From the NCBI RefSeq assembly GCF_003390885.1, contig NZ_QMEL01000001.1:124001-188000 (forward strand): a DNA stretch of 64,000 bases. The letters are read 5' to 3'. This document shows, piece after piece, positions 25,324-35,313 of this stretch (the stretch's first letter is position 1; every line of letters starts with the position of its first letter). Source of the stretch: Pelagibacterium sediminicola (GTDB lineage Bacteria; Pseudomonadota; Alphaproteobacteria; Rhizobiales; Devosiaceae). The position numbers were made by a program, and so were the translations under genes. Under the pieces are notes generated by a model. It ran no database searches, was not told where the DNA came from, and saw only the letters and a list, made by a program, of their open reading frames with translations.

Positions 25324-26055
25324 ATGTTCGGATTTCATTACAAGCTCGAGAGGAGCACCATCGGCTTCGTCCTGGCCATCGTCGTCGTGGCCTCAATCGG
25401 CGGGCTGGTGGAGATCGCGCCGCTTTTTACCATCGACGAGACAGTGGAAGAGGCGCCCGACATGCGGATCTATACCCCGCTCGAGCTTGCCGGGCGCGAC
25501 ATCTACATGCGCGAAGGGTGCTATGCCTGCCACAGCCAGATGATCCGGACGCTGCGCGACGAGGTCGAGCGCTACGGTCCCTATTCGCTGGCCGTGGAAT
25601 CGCAATACGATCACCCCCATCTTTGGGGTTCCAAGCGCACCGGACCGGATCTCGCCCGTGTCGGGGGCAAATATTCCAACGACTGGCATGTCGCCCACCT
25701 CATCAACCCGCGTGACGTGGTCCCCCAGTCCAACATGCCGCGCTATGGCTGGCTGATGACCACCCCGTTGCGCACCGATAATCTCGATGGCCATCTTTCG
25801 GCCATGCGCGCCGTCGGCGTGCCCTATACGGACGAACAGATCGCCAACGCGCCCCTCGACGCCTTCGGGCAGGCCAACCCCAATTCGGATGCGGCCTCGG
25901 GCGTGCTCGAACGCTATGGCGCGGCAACCAATATAGCGCTGTTCGACGGCGATGGTGCCCGCGTCACCGAGATGGATGCGCTGGTCGCCTATCTCCAGAT
26001 CCTGGGGCGGCTGACCGACCTTGCCTATGGCGCGCAAGTGGCGGAGGCCGAGTGA
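25324..26055 (+). CDS. ccoO: cbb3-type cytochrome c oxidase subunit II CcoO
   Basis: Membrane-anchored mono-haem cytochrome c of 243 aa. One N-terminal membrane helix (residues 10-35), the haem-binding CYACH (MREGCYACHSQMIRTLRDE) and the axial Met in QSNMPRYGWL are present. ATG 25324 follows the ccoN stop closely; its stop overlaps ccoQ by one base. It relays electrons from CcoP to CcoN in the periplasm. Confidence 0.96.
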   Translation: MFGFHYKLERSTIGFVLAIVVVASIGGLVEIAPLFTIDETVEEAPDMRIYTPLELAGRDIYMREGCYACHSQMIRTLRDEVERYGPYSLAVESQYDHPHLWGSKRTGPDLARVGGKYSNDWHVAHLINPRDVVPQSNMPRYGWLMTTPLRTDNLDGHLSAMRAVGVPYTDEQIANAPLDAFGQANPNSDAASGVLERYGAATNIALFDGDGARVTEMDALVAYLQILGRLTDLAYGAQVAEAE

Positions 26056-26219
26056 TGCCCGATCACGAGACGCTGGTGGGGCTGGCCAAGTCGTTCGGCC
26101 TTTTCTATCTCATCGCCATGGCGATCGCCGTCCTGATCTATGTATTCTGGCCGGGCAACAAGAAAAAGTTCGACAGGGCCAAGCAGGCTCCGCTCGATGA
26201 TGGGGAGGACCGGCCATGA
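26055..26219 (+). CDS. ccoQ: cbb3-type oxidase small subunit CcoQ
   Basis: Protein of 54 aa with one membrane helix (FGLFYLIAMAIAVLIYVFWP) followed by a charged tail (NKKKFDRAKQAPLDDGED), the CcoQ/FixQ pattern. It shares one base with the ccoO stop and four with the ccoP start. CcoQ stabilises the oxidase complex. Confidence 0.92.
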   Translation: MPDHETLVGLAKSFGLFYLIAMAIAVLIYVFWPGNKKKFDRAKQAPLDDGEDRP

Positions 26220-27082
26220 GCCACCAGCCAGAACGCGATCCTGTCAGCGGACAGATCACCACCGGACACGAATGGAACGGGATCAAGGAGCTCAACTCCC
26301 CCGTGCCCAAAGTGGTGTTCGCCGCGCTGGTCCTCGGCGCGATCTATCTCGTGATCTCGACCATATTGCTGCCCGCATGGCCCGGCATCACGGGGTATAC
26401 GCGCGGCCTTCTGGGCGTCGACCAGCGCGACACCGTCAACCGCGAGGTGGAGCAGGCGCGCATGGCGCGCAGCCAGTGGACGGACCTGATCAATGGCCAG
26501 CCGCTTGAAGAGAGCCTTGCCGACTCCGCGCTGATGGACATCGTTCGCGAAACCGGCAGCACGCTTTTCATCGACAATTGCGCGGCCTGCCATGGCACGG
26601 AGGGCACGGGCGGGCCCGGCTTTCCCGACATTGCCGAAGGCCGTCTGGCGTGGGGAGACGACGTCGAGACCATCCACGAGACCATCCGCGTCGGCATCAA
26701 TTCGAGCCATCCCGAAACCCGGTTCGCCCAGATGCTCGCCTTCGGACGCGACGGCATGCTGCCGCGCGCCGATATCGTGGCGCTCACCGGCCACGTGCTG
26801 GGGCTTTCCGACCCCCAGGCGCAGACGGACCCCGCCGTTGCGGAAACCTTCGCCTTCAACTGCGCCTCCTGCCATGGGGAGGATGCACGCGGGGTGACCG
26901 ATTTCGGCGCGCCCGACCTTACCGATCCGTACTGGACCTTTGGCGGCGATCGCGATGCGGTCTTCAGTTCGATCTTCAACGGACGGGCCGGACACATGCC
27001 CCATTGGGAAGACCGGCTTTCGGAGACCGAAACCCGCCTGCTGGCGCTTTATGTCCACGACATGAGGACACCGGTGCAATGA
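26216..27082 (+). CDS. ccoP: cbb3-type cytochrome c oxidase subunit III CcoP (di-haem)
   Basis: Di-haem cytochrome c of 288 aa. An N-terminal FixP_N segment (GHEWNGIKELNSPVPK and one membrane helix, residues 35-58) precedes two cytochrome c domains with CAACHG (near residue 121) and CASCHG (near 218). It receives electrons from soluble carriers. The start overlaps ccoQ; the stop overlaps the following small gene by four bases (ATGA). Confidence 0.96.
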   Translation: MSHQPERDPVSGQITTGHEWNGIKELNSPVPKVVFAALVLGAIYLVISTILLPAWPGITGYTRGLLGVDQRDTVNREVEQARMARSQWTDLINGQPLEESLADSALMDIVRETGSTLFIDNCAACHGTEGTGGPGFPDIAEGRLAWGDDVETIHETIRVGINSSHPETRFAQMLAFGRDGMLPRADIVALTGHVLGLSDPQAQTDPAVAETFAFNCASCHGEDARGVTDFGAPDLTDPYWTFGGDRDAVFSSIFNGRAGHMPHWEDRLSETETRLLALYVHDMRTPVQ

Positions 27083-27282
27083 GTACCGGGCCGCTCGACA
27101 TGCCATCTCGCGCAAGGTCGCGCTGGGTGCTGTGGCTGGCGATCCTTCTCGGGTGCGCGGTCCTGGTCCTGGCCAACGCGCACCTCGTCTACGTCTCGTT
27201 CGACTCGCAACCCGAATGCATTCCCCATTTAAGGGCAGGCCATGCCGGCGACGGCTACAGCGCTGCCCGGTCCTCCTGCTGA
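27079..27282 (+). CDS. Conserved small single-pass protein in the cbb3 operon, unknown function
   Basis: Protein of 67 aa coupled to ccoP by an ATGA overlap. It has a basic N-terminus, one membrane helix (WVLWLAILLGCAVLVLANAH), then a short periplasmic tail LVYVSFDSQPECIPHL..GYSAARSSC with two cysteines and a His. I have the impression of similar short proteins (ANAHLVYV..QPxCVPHL) beside alphaproteobacterial cbb3 genes, but know no name. It occupies the place normally held by ccoG/ccoH. The Cys/His tail could bind copper or form a disulfide; this is inference. Confidence 0.7.
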   Translation: MSTGPLDMPSRARSRWVLWLAILLGCAVLVLANAHLVYVSFDSQPECIPHLRAGHAGDGYSAARSSC

Positions 27283-27292
27283 GGAGATTGTC

Positions 27293-28087
27293 ATGACCGT
27301 TCTTCCGCCTATCGTTCCCGCGCTGCCCCGGGCCATAGACCGCAGGCGCAACCTGCCGCTTTCGGCGGCCCTCGACTGGCTCGCCGCTGGATGGCGGGAC
27401 CTCTGGATCGCACCGGGCATCAGCCTGCTCTACGGGTTGGGCGTGTCCGTACTCTCGGCGCTTCTGGTCGTGGGGATCGTCGTTTTCGATCTGGGCCATA
27501 TCCTGTTTCCGGCGCTGGCCGGGTTCCTCGTGGTCGGCCCGGCGCTCGCCACGGGTCTTTACGAAAAGAGCCGCCGGATCGCCGCCGGAGAGCCCCCCAC
27601 CCTTGCCACCATGATCCGGCCCGGGCGCGGCACCGGCCATCACATCCTGTTCGTGGGCGCAATCCTTGTGATGCTCGCCATGATCTGGATCCGGGCCGCG
27701 GTCCTGCTCTATGCGCTGTTCTGGGGTCTCAAACCCTTCCCCGGCCTCGACCACATCATCGAAACGCTTCTGTCCGATCCGCAGGGCTGGGCGCTCGTCG
27801 GCGTCGGAACGGCGGTGGGCGGGCTGTTCGCGGCGCTCGGTTTCGCAATCAGCGCCTTTTCGATCCCCATGCTGCTCGACCGCAAGCTCGACGCCTTTAC
27901 CGCCATGGGACTGTCCATGACGCTCACCTGGCACAATCTGGGTGTGATGCTGGTCTGGGGGGCAATTGTTCTTGCCCTGACTCTTGTGGGGCTCGTGACC
28001 GCCTTTGCCGGGTTCATCATCATCTTCCCGCTGCTGGGGCACGCCAGTTGGCACGCCTATGTGGCGATCCGCGACGAGGAAAAATGA
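27293..28087 (+). CDS. DUF2189 membrane protein
   Basis: Integral membrane protein of 264 aa with about six hydrophobic segments and the DUF2189 marks LSAALDWLAAGWRDLW, FPALAGFLVVGPALATGLYE and FSIPMLLDRKLDAFTAMGLS. GAGGAG precedes the ATG at 27293; the stop overlaps ccoI by four bases, tying it to the oxidase operon. Its role is unknown; a function in oxidase assembly is suggested only by position. Confidence 0.85.
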   Translation: MTVLPPIVPALPRAIDRRRNLPLSAALDWLAAGWRDLWIAPGISLLYGLGVSVLSALLVVGIVVFDLGHILFPALAGFLVVGPALATGLYEKSRRIAAGEPPTLATMIRPGRGTGHHILFVGAILVMLAMIWIRAAVLLYALFWGLKPFPGLDHIIETLLSDPQGWALVGVGTAVGGLFAALGFAISAFSIPMLLDRKLDAFTAMGLSMTLTWHNLGVMLVWGAIVLALTLVGLVTAFAGFIIIFPLLGHASWHAYVAIRDEEK

Positions 28088-30300
28088 CCTGCTGCGCGCC
28101 GTCCGAGTTCACCGATATCGCGGTGGCGGCGCTCGGTCCGGCCGATGAGGAGATTCGGCTGGCCGCCCGGACCATCGAGGGCGATCTCATCCAGACCGAG
28201 TTGTCCGTGCCCGGCATCCATTGCGGCGGCTGCATCCAGAAGATCGAAACCGCGCTCGGGCGGCTGGGCGGGGTAGAGCAGGCGCGGGTCAATCTCTCGA
28301 CCAGGCGCGTCACCTTGCGCACCCACGACACGGCCACCGTGCGCCGGGCGTTCGGAACGCTGGGGGAACTGGGTTACCAGGCCCATCTTTTCGACCATAC
28401 GACCCAGGAAAGCGACCGCGAATACTGGCAGCTCATCAAGGCGCTGGCCGTTGCCGCGTTCGGCTCGATGAACATCATGATGCTTTCGGTGGGCGCGTGG
28501 TCCGGCGCCGAGGGCAGCACCCGCGACATCCTGCACCTCATCTGCGGGATCATCGCGCTGCCGACGCTGGTTTATGCGGGGCGTCCCTTTTACACGTCCG
28601 CGTGGACCGCGCTGCGCCACGGCCGCACCAATATGGACGTGCCGATCACCATAGGAGTGGCGCTCGCCTTTCTGCTCAGCGTCTATGATACGCTGACCCG
28701 CGCGCCGCACGCCTATTTCGACGCGGTGACCTCGCTGTTGTTCTTCCTTCTCGCCGGCCGCGTCCTCGACCACATGATGCGCGAAAAGGCGCGCAAGGCG
28801 GTACGCGGGCTCGCCCGGCTGACCGCGCGGGGGGCGCTGGTGGTGTCCGGGAACGGGGAGCGCGATTATCTCCCCATCGCCGAGATCACGCCGGGCATGA
28901 CCATTCTTCTTGCGGCGGGCGAACGCGTTCCGGTCGATGCCACGGTCATCGAGGGCGCGTCCGAGATCGACGTTTCACTGGTCAATGGCGAGAGCGCGCC
29001 CCTGAGCGCCGCTTCGGGGACGGCGCTTCAGGCCGGAACCCTCAATCTCACCGGTCCCCTGACAATCCGCGCCACCGCGCCTGAAAAGTCCTCTTTTCTC
29101 GCCGAGATGATCCGCATGATGGAGGCGGCGGAATCGGGCCGCAGCACCTATCGCCGCATCGCCGACACGGTTGCGCGCTATTACGCGCCGGTCGTCCATT
29201 TCGCTGCAATCCTCTCGTTTCTGGGCTGGATGCTGGCCGGGGGCGGGGTGCACCAGTCGATCACCATCGCCATCGCCGTCCTGATCATCACCTGCCCCTG
29301 CGCGCTGGGCCTTGCCGTGCCCATGGTCCATGTGGTCGCCGCGCGGCGCCTGTTCGAGAACGGGGTCATGCTCAAGGACGGCAGCGCGCTCGAGCGGCTC
29401 GCAACCGTCGATACCATCCTGTTCGACAAGACCGGAACCCTGACGCTGGGCAGCCCCGAACTGGCCGATTCCGATGGTATCGCCCCGGAAACGCTGGCCC
29501 TTGCCGGGGCGCTGGGCGGGTTCTCGGGCCATCCCCATTCGCGTGCCATAGCGCGGGCGGCGCGCGGGTTGCCCGAACCGCGCCTGGACATATCGGCCGT
29601 TTCCGAACACCCCGGCCTGGGCGTCGAGGCGCGGCAGGGCACGGACCTTTACCGGCTGGGACGCGCGGCCTGGGCGCTCGATGACCAGGGCGCGGCAAGC
29701 GGTACAGTCCTCTCGCGCAATGGCGAATTGCTCGCCGCTTTCCGCTTTGCCGAAGTGCTCCGGCCCGAGGCCGAAAGCGCTATCGCGGCGCTCAGGGCAC
29801 GCGGCTTTGATATCGAAATTCTCTCCGGCGACCGGGCCGAGGCGGTGGAACCGCTGGCGCGCCGGCTGGGCATCGCAACGTTCACCGCCGGGATGCTGCC
29901 GGGCGGCAAGCTGGCACGGATCGAACAGTTGATCGCCGAGGGGCGCAAGCCGATGATGGTGGGCGACGGGCTCAATGACGGCCCGGCGCTGGCCGCGGCC
30001 CATGTCTCGATGGCCCCCGCCACCGCCGCCGACATCGGCCGCAACAGCGCCGATTTCGTGTTCCTGCATGAAAGCCTTGCCGCGATCCCGGCAACGCTCG
30101 ACGTGGCCGACCGGTCGGCGCGGCTGGTGAAGCAGAATCTGGGGCTTTCGCTCGTCTACAACGTCATCGCGCTGCCGATCGCGGTACTGGGCTTTGTGAC
30201 GCCTTTTGTTGCGGCAATCGCCATGTCGGGGTCCTCGGTGGTGGTGGTCGCCAACGCGCTCCGCCTGACCATGTCCCGGAGGCGGAACGCCAATGGGTGA
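28084..30300 (+). CDS. ccoI: Copper-translocating P1B ATPase CcoI/FixI for cbb3 assembly
   Basis: Inner-membrane Cu pump of 738 aa needed to load copper into cbb3 oxidase. The order is: Cys-rich N-terminus (MTCCAPSEF), an HMA domain (GIHCGGCIQKIE, residues 44-55), membrane helices with the CPC motif (ITCPCALGLAVPM), phosphorylation site DKTGTLT, and hinge GDGLNDGPAL. The MTCCAP start and HCGGC HMA motif separate FixI/CcoI from the general CopA encoded at 40653. Overlaps DUF2189 upstream and ccoS downstream by 8 bases. Confidence 0.95.
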   Translation: MTCCAPSEFTDIAVAALGPADEEIRLAARTIEGDLIQTELSVPGIHCGGCIQKIETALGRLGGVEQARVNLSTRRVTLRTHDTATVRRAFGTLGELGYQAHLFDHTTQESDREYWQLIKALAVAAFGSMNIMMLSVGAWSGAEGSTRDILHLICGIIALPTLVYAGRPFYTSAWTALRHGRTNMDVPITIGVALAFLLSVYDTLTRAPHAYFDAVTSLLFFLLAGRVLDHMMREKARKAVRGLARLTARGALVVSGNGERDYLPIAEITPGMTILLAAGERVPVDATVIEGASEIDVSLVNGESAPLSAASGTALQAGTLNLTGPLTIRATAPEKSSFLAEMIRMMEAAESGRSTYRRIADTVARYYAPVVHFAAILSFLGWMLAGGGVHQSITIAIAVLIITCPCALGLAVPMVHVVAARRLFENGVMLKDGSALERLATVDTILFDKTGTLTLGSPELADSDGIAPETLALAGALGGFSGHPHSRAIARAARGLPEPRLDISAVSEHPGLGVEARQGTDLYRLGRAAWALDDQGAASGTVLSRNGELLAAFRFAEVLRPEAESAIAALRARGFDIEILSGDRAEAVEPLARRLGIATFTAGMLPGGKLARIEQLIAEGRKPMMVGDGLNDGPALAAAHVSMAPATAADIGRNSADFVFLHESLAAIPATLDVADRSARLVKQNLGLSLVYNVIALPIAVLGFVTPFVAAIAMSGSSVVVVANALRLTMSRRRNANG

Positions 30301-30487
30301 TTTTTTCTATCTCATTCCGGTTTCCATCGCGCTGGGCGCGGTCGGGCTTGGGGTGTTCCTGTGGTCGCTCAGGGCCAGCCAGTATGAAGACCTGGACGGC
30401 GCCGCCGAGCGCATCCTTTTCGACGATGACGCCCCGGTAGTTCCCAGCAAGGGGCTGGACGACGAGGACGACAAACCGGAAAGCTGA
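30293..30487 (+). CDS. ccoS: cbb3-type oxidase assembly protein CcoS
   Basis: Protein of 64 aa: one membrane helix (FFYLIPVSIALGAVGLGVFLW) followed by the CcoS signature SGQYEDLDG-type segment (SQYEDLDGAAERILFDDD) and an acidic tail. CcoS is needed for cofactor insertion into cbb3 oxidase. Last gene of the operon, overlapping ccoI. Confidence 0.93.
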   Translation: MGDFFYLIPVSIALGAVGLGVFLWSLRASQYEDLDGAAERILFDDDAPVVPSKGLDDEDDKPES

Positions 30488-30589
30488 CCGCAACGGGCTG
30501 CAACGCCCCCTCCCCAAAAGGATTGTCGGGATCGAATTGCCCTGACTTGGCGTTAGTCATCTTTGCTCACATCGCCAAGGGAGGTTTCA

Positions 30590-31165
30590 GTGACCACCAT
30601 GTTTAAAGTCGGCTATTTCGTCGGCAGCCTGTCCAGCACGTCCATAAATCGAAAACTTGCCGCCGCTCTGGTCCGTCTGGCCCACCCCGGTTTTGAAATG
30701 AATGAAATCCCCATCCGCGACCTGCCGCTCTACAGCGCCGATCACGACGAGGATTACCCGCCCGTCGCGCGCGATCTCAAGCAGGCGATCGCGGACAACG
30801 ACGCCATCCTGTTCGTGACGCCGGAATACAACCGCGCGATCCCCGGCGGGCTCAAGAACGCGATCGACTGGGCGAGCCGGCCCTGGGGGCAGAACTCGTT
30901 CTCCCGCAAGCCGTCCGCCGTGATCGGGGCGTCAATCGGCGCCATCGGGACCGCCGTCGCCCAGCAGAACCTGCGCAGCGTCCTGAGTTTCTGCAACTCC
31001 CCGCAGATGAACGCCCCCGAGGCCTATATCCATTTTACGCCCGACCTCATCAATGACGAGGGCGAGGTAAGCGTTGAGAGCACGCGCGATTTCCTGCGCA
31101 ACTACATGGCCGAGTTCCACCAGTTCGTTGCCCGCGTTTATACAGCCCTGCCCCGGGGCGAATAG
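30590..31165 (+). CDS. NADPH-dependent FMN reductase
   Basis: Flavodoxin-fold oxidoreductase of 191 aa. FVGSLSSTSINRKLA binds the FMN phosphate, FVTPEYNRAIPGGLKNAIDW is the hallmark loop, and AVIGASIGAIGTAVAQQNLR completes the pattern, as in chromate/quinone reductases (ChrR/YieF). I chose the GTG at 30590 because AAGGGAGG ends five bases upstream; the ATG nine bases later would be spaced too far. It overlaps the convergent nagA by 28 bp at its 3' end. Physiological substrate unknown. Confidence 0.9.
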   Translation: MTTMFKVGYFVGSLSSTSINRKLAAALVRLAHPGFEMNEIPIRDLPLYSADHDEDYPPVARDLKQAIADNDAILFVTPEYNRAIPGGLKNAIDWASRPWGQNSFSRKPSAVIGASIGAIGTAVAQQNLRSVLSFCNSPQMNAPEAYIHFTPDLINDEGEVSVESTRDFLRNYMAEFHQFVARVYTALPRGE

Positions 31166-32307
31166 ACTTCCGCCCCGGCAATCCAGACCGCGAGCACATC
31201 GAGCGCCGGGCTGAGGTGAACGAGCGATGCGTCGGCACCGGGCTTGAGATGGCCCAGAGCCCGCTCGCGCCCGATTGCCTGCGCGGGATAGAGCGACGCC
31301 ATCCGCAGCGCTTCCGCCAGGGGCATGTTCAATGCCCTGTGCATGTAGCGCACGGCGTCGATCATGGTGAGATCGGCCCCCGCCAGCGTGCCGTCGGCAA
31401 GCCGCAGGGCGCCATCCTTGCGGATGACCGTTGCGCCGTTGAGCTTGAAACTGGTGAGGTCGGTGCCGATCTGCGCCATGGCGTCGGAGACGAGCAGTAT
31501 CTTGCCGGGGCCTTCATGCGCCCGCAGCGCCACGGCGATGGTCGTGGGGTGGACGTGGATGCCATCGGCGATCAGCCCCGCCCAGACGCCAGCCGCAAGC
31601 GCCGCGCCGACCAGCCCCGGCTCGCGGTTGCCGAACTGGCTCATGGCGTTGAAAAGATGGGTGACCATGCTGGCCCCGGCATCGAAGGTCGAAAGGGCCG
31701 TCGCCGCGTCGGCGTCGGAATGGCCCAGCGAAACGAGAACGCCCGCCCCGGTGAGGGCCGCGATCTGCCCGGATGTTACCGTTTCGGGCGCGACGGTCAC
31801 AAGGAGCGTAGGCAGATTGCCCTTGGCGGCGATGAGGCGTTCGAGATCGGCGTCGGTCATGGGGCGGATGAATTCGGCCTTGTGCGCGCCCTTGCGGGCG
31901 ACCGAAAGGTGCGGGCCCTCCAGATGCAGCCCGGCAAATCCGGCTACCCCGCGCGCCGCGGCATCGATGCCCGCCTGTACCGCTTTTGCAGTGATGTCGG
32001 GCGTATCGGTGATGAGGGTGGGCAAGAGCGCGGTGGTTCCGAAGGCGAACTGGGCCGCGCAGATGCGCTCGAGCCCGGCAACGCTGGGCTCGTCGTTGAA
32101 CAGGATGCCGCCCCCGCCATTGGTCTGGATATCGACCAGCCCCGGCGCGATCATGCCCTCGTTCCATCGGACGAGACGGTCAAAGGCCGGGCCATCGGCT
32201 TGCCGGGCAATATCGATGACCTTGCCGTTCCCGACCAGCAGGAGGCTGTCCTCGTGCCAGTCCAGGCCATCGAAAATCTTCGGCGCGGCGATTGCGGTGA
32301 CGGTCAT
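31138..32307 (-). CDS. nagA: N-acetylglucosamine-6-phosphate deacetylase NagA
   Basis: Amidohydrolase-fold enzyme of 389 aa removing acetate from GlcNAc-6-phosphate. Motifs: PGLVDIQTNGGGG (first metal site), GLHLEGPHLSVARKGAHK (metal Glu), SLGHSDADAATA, THLFNAMSQFGNREPGLVG and the catalytic Asp in LLVSDAM. Last gene of the amino-sugar operon; the ATG overlaps the stop of the NagB-II-like gene. The product, glucosamine-6-phosphate, is the substrate of that neighbour. Confidence 0.95.
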   Translation of the reverse strand: MTVTAIAAPKIFDGLDWHEDSLLLVGNGKVIDIARQADGPAFDRLVRWNEGMIAPGLVDIQTNGGGGILFNDEPSVAGLERICAAQFAFGTTALLPTLITDTPDITAKAVQAGIDAAARGVAGFAGLHLEGPHLSVARKGAHKAEFIRPMTDADLERLIAAKGNLPTLLVTVAPETVTSGQIAALTGAGVLVSLGHSDADAATALSTFDAGASMVTHLFNAMSQFGNREPGLVGAALAAGVWAGLIADGIHVHPTTIAVALRAHEGPGKILLVSDAMAQIGTDLTSFKLNGATVIRKDGALRLADGTLAGADLTMIDAVRYMHRALNMPLAEALRMASLYPAQAIGRERALGHLKPGADASLVHLSPALDVLAVWIAGAEVYSPRGRAV

Positions 32308-33328
32308 AGCGTCGCGGTGACCTTGTTAAGATGCGGCGGGTGATCGGGATCGAAGTGGCACAGCCGGGAAAGCGCCTCGACAAAACCGTAGAAGGTGACG
32401 ATCTGGGCGATTGGGTAAGTAAGGGGGTGGCCGGTGCGTGCGACAGGCAGGCGCTGGCCGAAATCGGCGTCCGCGTCGGCAAGAAAGACGTTCGCGCCCT
32501 GGGCGGCCAGCCGGTTGGCGGTATCGAGGATGGAGGCGCGACAGGAATCCATGGCGCCGAAAGCAAGGACGGGAAAACCGCCCACGGCGAGCGCCGAGGG
32601 GCCGTGGAGGACTTCGGCGGTCGAATAGGCTTCCGCGTGAAGGCCCGCCGTCTCCTTGAACTTGAGCGCGGCTTCCGATGCGATGGCAAGACCTGGCCCG
32701 CGCCCCAATACGTAAAGCGAGCGGGCGCCCGCGAGGGGGGCGAGCAAGCCGGACCAGTCGCAGCCGAGCGCCTGTTCGAGATCGTGGGGGAGCGTATCGA
32801 GCGCTGCGAGAAGATCGGGGTTTTCCGACCAGTGCGCGACGAGCGCCAGCACCGCAACCAGCGAGGTGACAAAGGTCTTGGTGGCAGCGACCGATCTTTC
32901 AGGCCCCGCGCAGATATCGATGACGTGGTCGGAGATTTCGGCCAGGGACGAAGCGGGAATATTGGTCAGGGCAAGCGTTGTCGCCCCGGACTGCCTTGCG
33001 CTTTTGAGCATGGCGACGAGGTCCGGGCTCTTGCCCGATTGCGAAATGCCGATGGCGGCGGCGCCGGCCAGCTTGAGATCGACGCCACAGATCGAGGCGA
33101 GCGAAGGCGCGAGCGTTGCGACGGGCAGGCCCAGCATCAGCCCGGCGGCATATTTGAGATAAGTCGCGGCATGATCGGACGAGCCCCGGGCGATCGTTGC
33201 GATCAGCCGGGGATCGGCCTTGCGCAGCGCCGAGGCGGCCCTGATGATCGGATCGCGGCCCTCGCCCAGCAAATGGGCGACGACTGCGGGGATTTCGCCG
33301 ATTTCGCGGCGCATGGCTGTCATCTGCA

Positions 33329-33329
<1 letters not shown>
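32304..33329 (-). CDS. SIS-domain glucosamine-6-phosphate deaminase (NagB-II type)
   Basis: Protein of 341 aa built of two sugar-isomerase (SIS) domains, equal to the isomerase half of GlmS without the glutaminase part. Key segments are IARGSSDHAATYLKY, GISQSGKSPDLVAML, VAATKTFVTSL, LGRGPGLAIASEAALKFKETAGLHAEAYSTAEVLHGP. NagB-II enzymes of this build deaminate glucosamine-6-phosphate to fructose-6-phosphate. Coupled by overlaps to the ATPase gene before it and nagA after it, which supports that role. Confidence 0.88.
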
Positions 33330-34438
<1,109 letters not shown>

Positions 34439-34502
34439 TGGCTGGTCCTTCAAGCATGGGAGAAAGCGCGCCCGGCGGGCGCGCCTTCGCAAAGGTTCGG
34501 CT

Positions 34503-35294
34503 CTATGCCTTGCCGCTCATGCGCGATTTGAAGAAATCGAGATGCTTTTCCTGCGCCTTGATCAGCTTTTCGCGGTACTGGCCATAGATTTCGTCGGTAT
34601 CGTTGAGCGTCACGCCCTCGATGGTGGGCGAGGCGAATACGGGTAGCTCGATCCCCTTGCGCCCGAGGATTTCCGCCGTGCGGACCGACATCTCATGCAT
34701 CAGCATCATGGCAAGAACCGTCGAGGACCCGCCCACCGGACGGCTCCACCCCTCGACATCGACGATGGCGTCCTCGACCGGCGAACGGGTGTCGATCACG
34801 ACGTCGGCGGTATCGGCAAGCCGCTTGCCGGTCGAGTGCTTGGAGGGCTTCTGGCGGTTGAACGCGCTGTTGACGGCGATCACCTTGACGCCGCGCTTCT
34901 TGCAATAAAGCGCGGTATCGATGCCCGAGGCGTTGGTGCCGCTGTGGCCGAAGACCACGAGCGTATCGCCCTCGTTGATCGGCTGGTGATCGAGGAATTT
35001 TTCCGCATAGCCCTCGGTGCGCTCGAGCCAGAGCAGTTCGCGCACGCCCCCGGCGGCCAGAACGCTGTGCCACATCAGACGCGGGTCGGTGAGCGGGTGA
35101 AAGGCGATATAGGAGCCATAGCGGGGGAAGGTCTCCTGGGCGGGCAGCACCGAGTGCCCGGAGCCGTAAAGATGGATCAGACCGCCCTTTTCGACGGTCT
35201 CGGCCATGATCGCCGCGGCCTTGCCGAGCGCCTCGTCGTTGACCTGGGCGGCTTCCTCGGCAAGCTGGATCAGCCTGGAAATATAGAGGGACAT
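34503..35294 (-). CDS. SIS-domain sugar isomerase (UPF0309-like)
   Basis: Protein of 263 aa with one SIS domain: GLIHLYGSGHSVLPAQETFPRYGSY, LVVFGHSGTNASGIDTALYCKKRGVKVIAVNS and SPTIEGVTLNDTDEIYG. Related proteins recur in amino-sugar and sugar-transport clusters without a proven reaction; a GlcNAc/MurNAc-6-phosphate-processing role is plausible. The ATG at 35294 is the first with sensible spacing; the open frame upstream belongs to a shadow of the GntR gene. Confidence 0.8.
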   Translation of the reverse strand: MSLYISRLIQLAEEAAQVNDEALGKAAAIMAETVEKGGLIHLYGSGHSVLPAQETFPRYGSYIAFHPLTDPRLMWHSVLAAGGVRELLWLERTEGYAEKFLDHQPINEGDTLVVFGHSGTNASGIDTALYCKKRGVKVIAVNSAFNRQKPSKHSTGKRLADTADVVIDTRSPVEDAIVDVEGWSRPVGGSSTVLAMMLMHEMSVRTAEILGRKGIELPVFASPTIEGVTLNDTDEIYGQYREKLIKAQEKHLDFFKSRMSGKA

Positions 35295-35313
35295 TTGGGA
35301 TGGCCTTTCTTTT

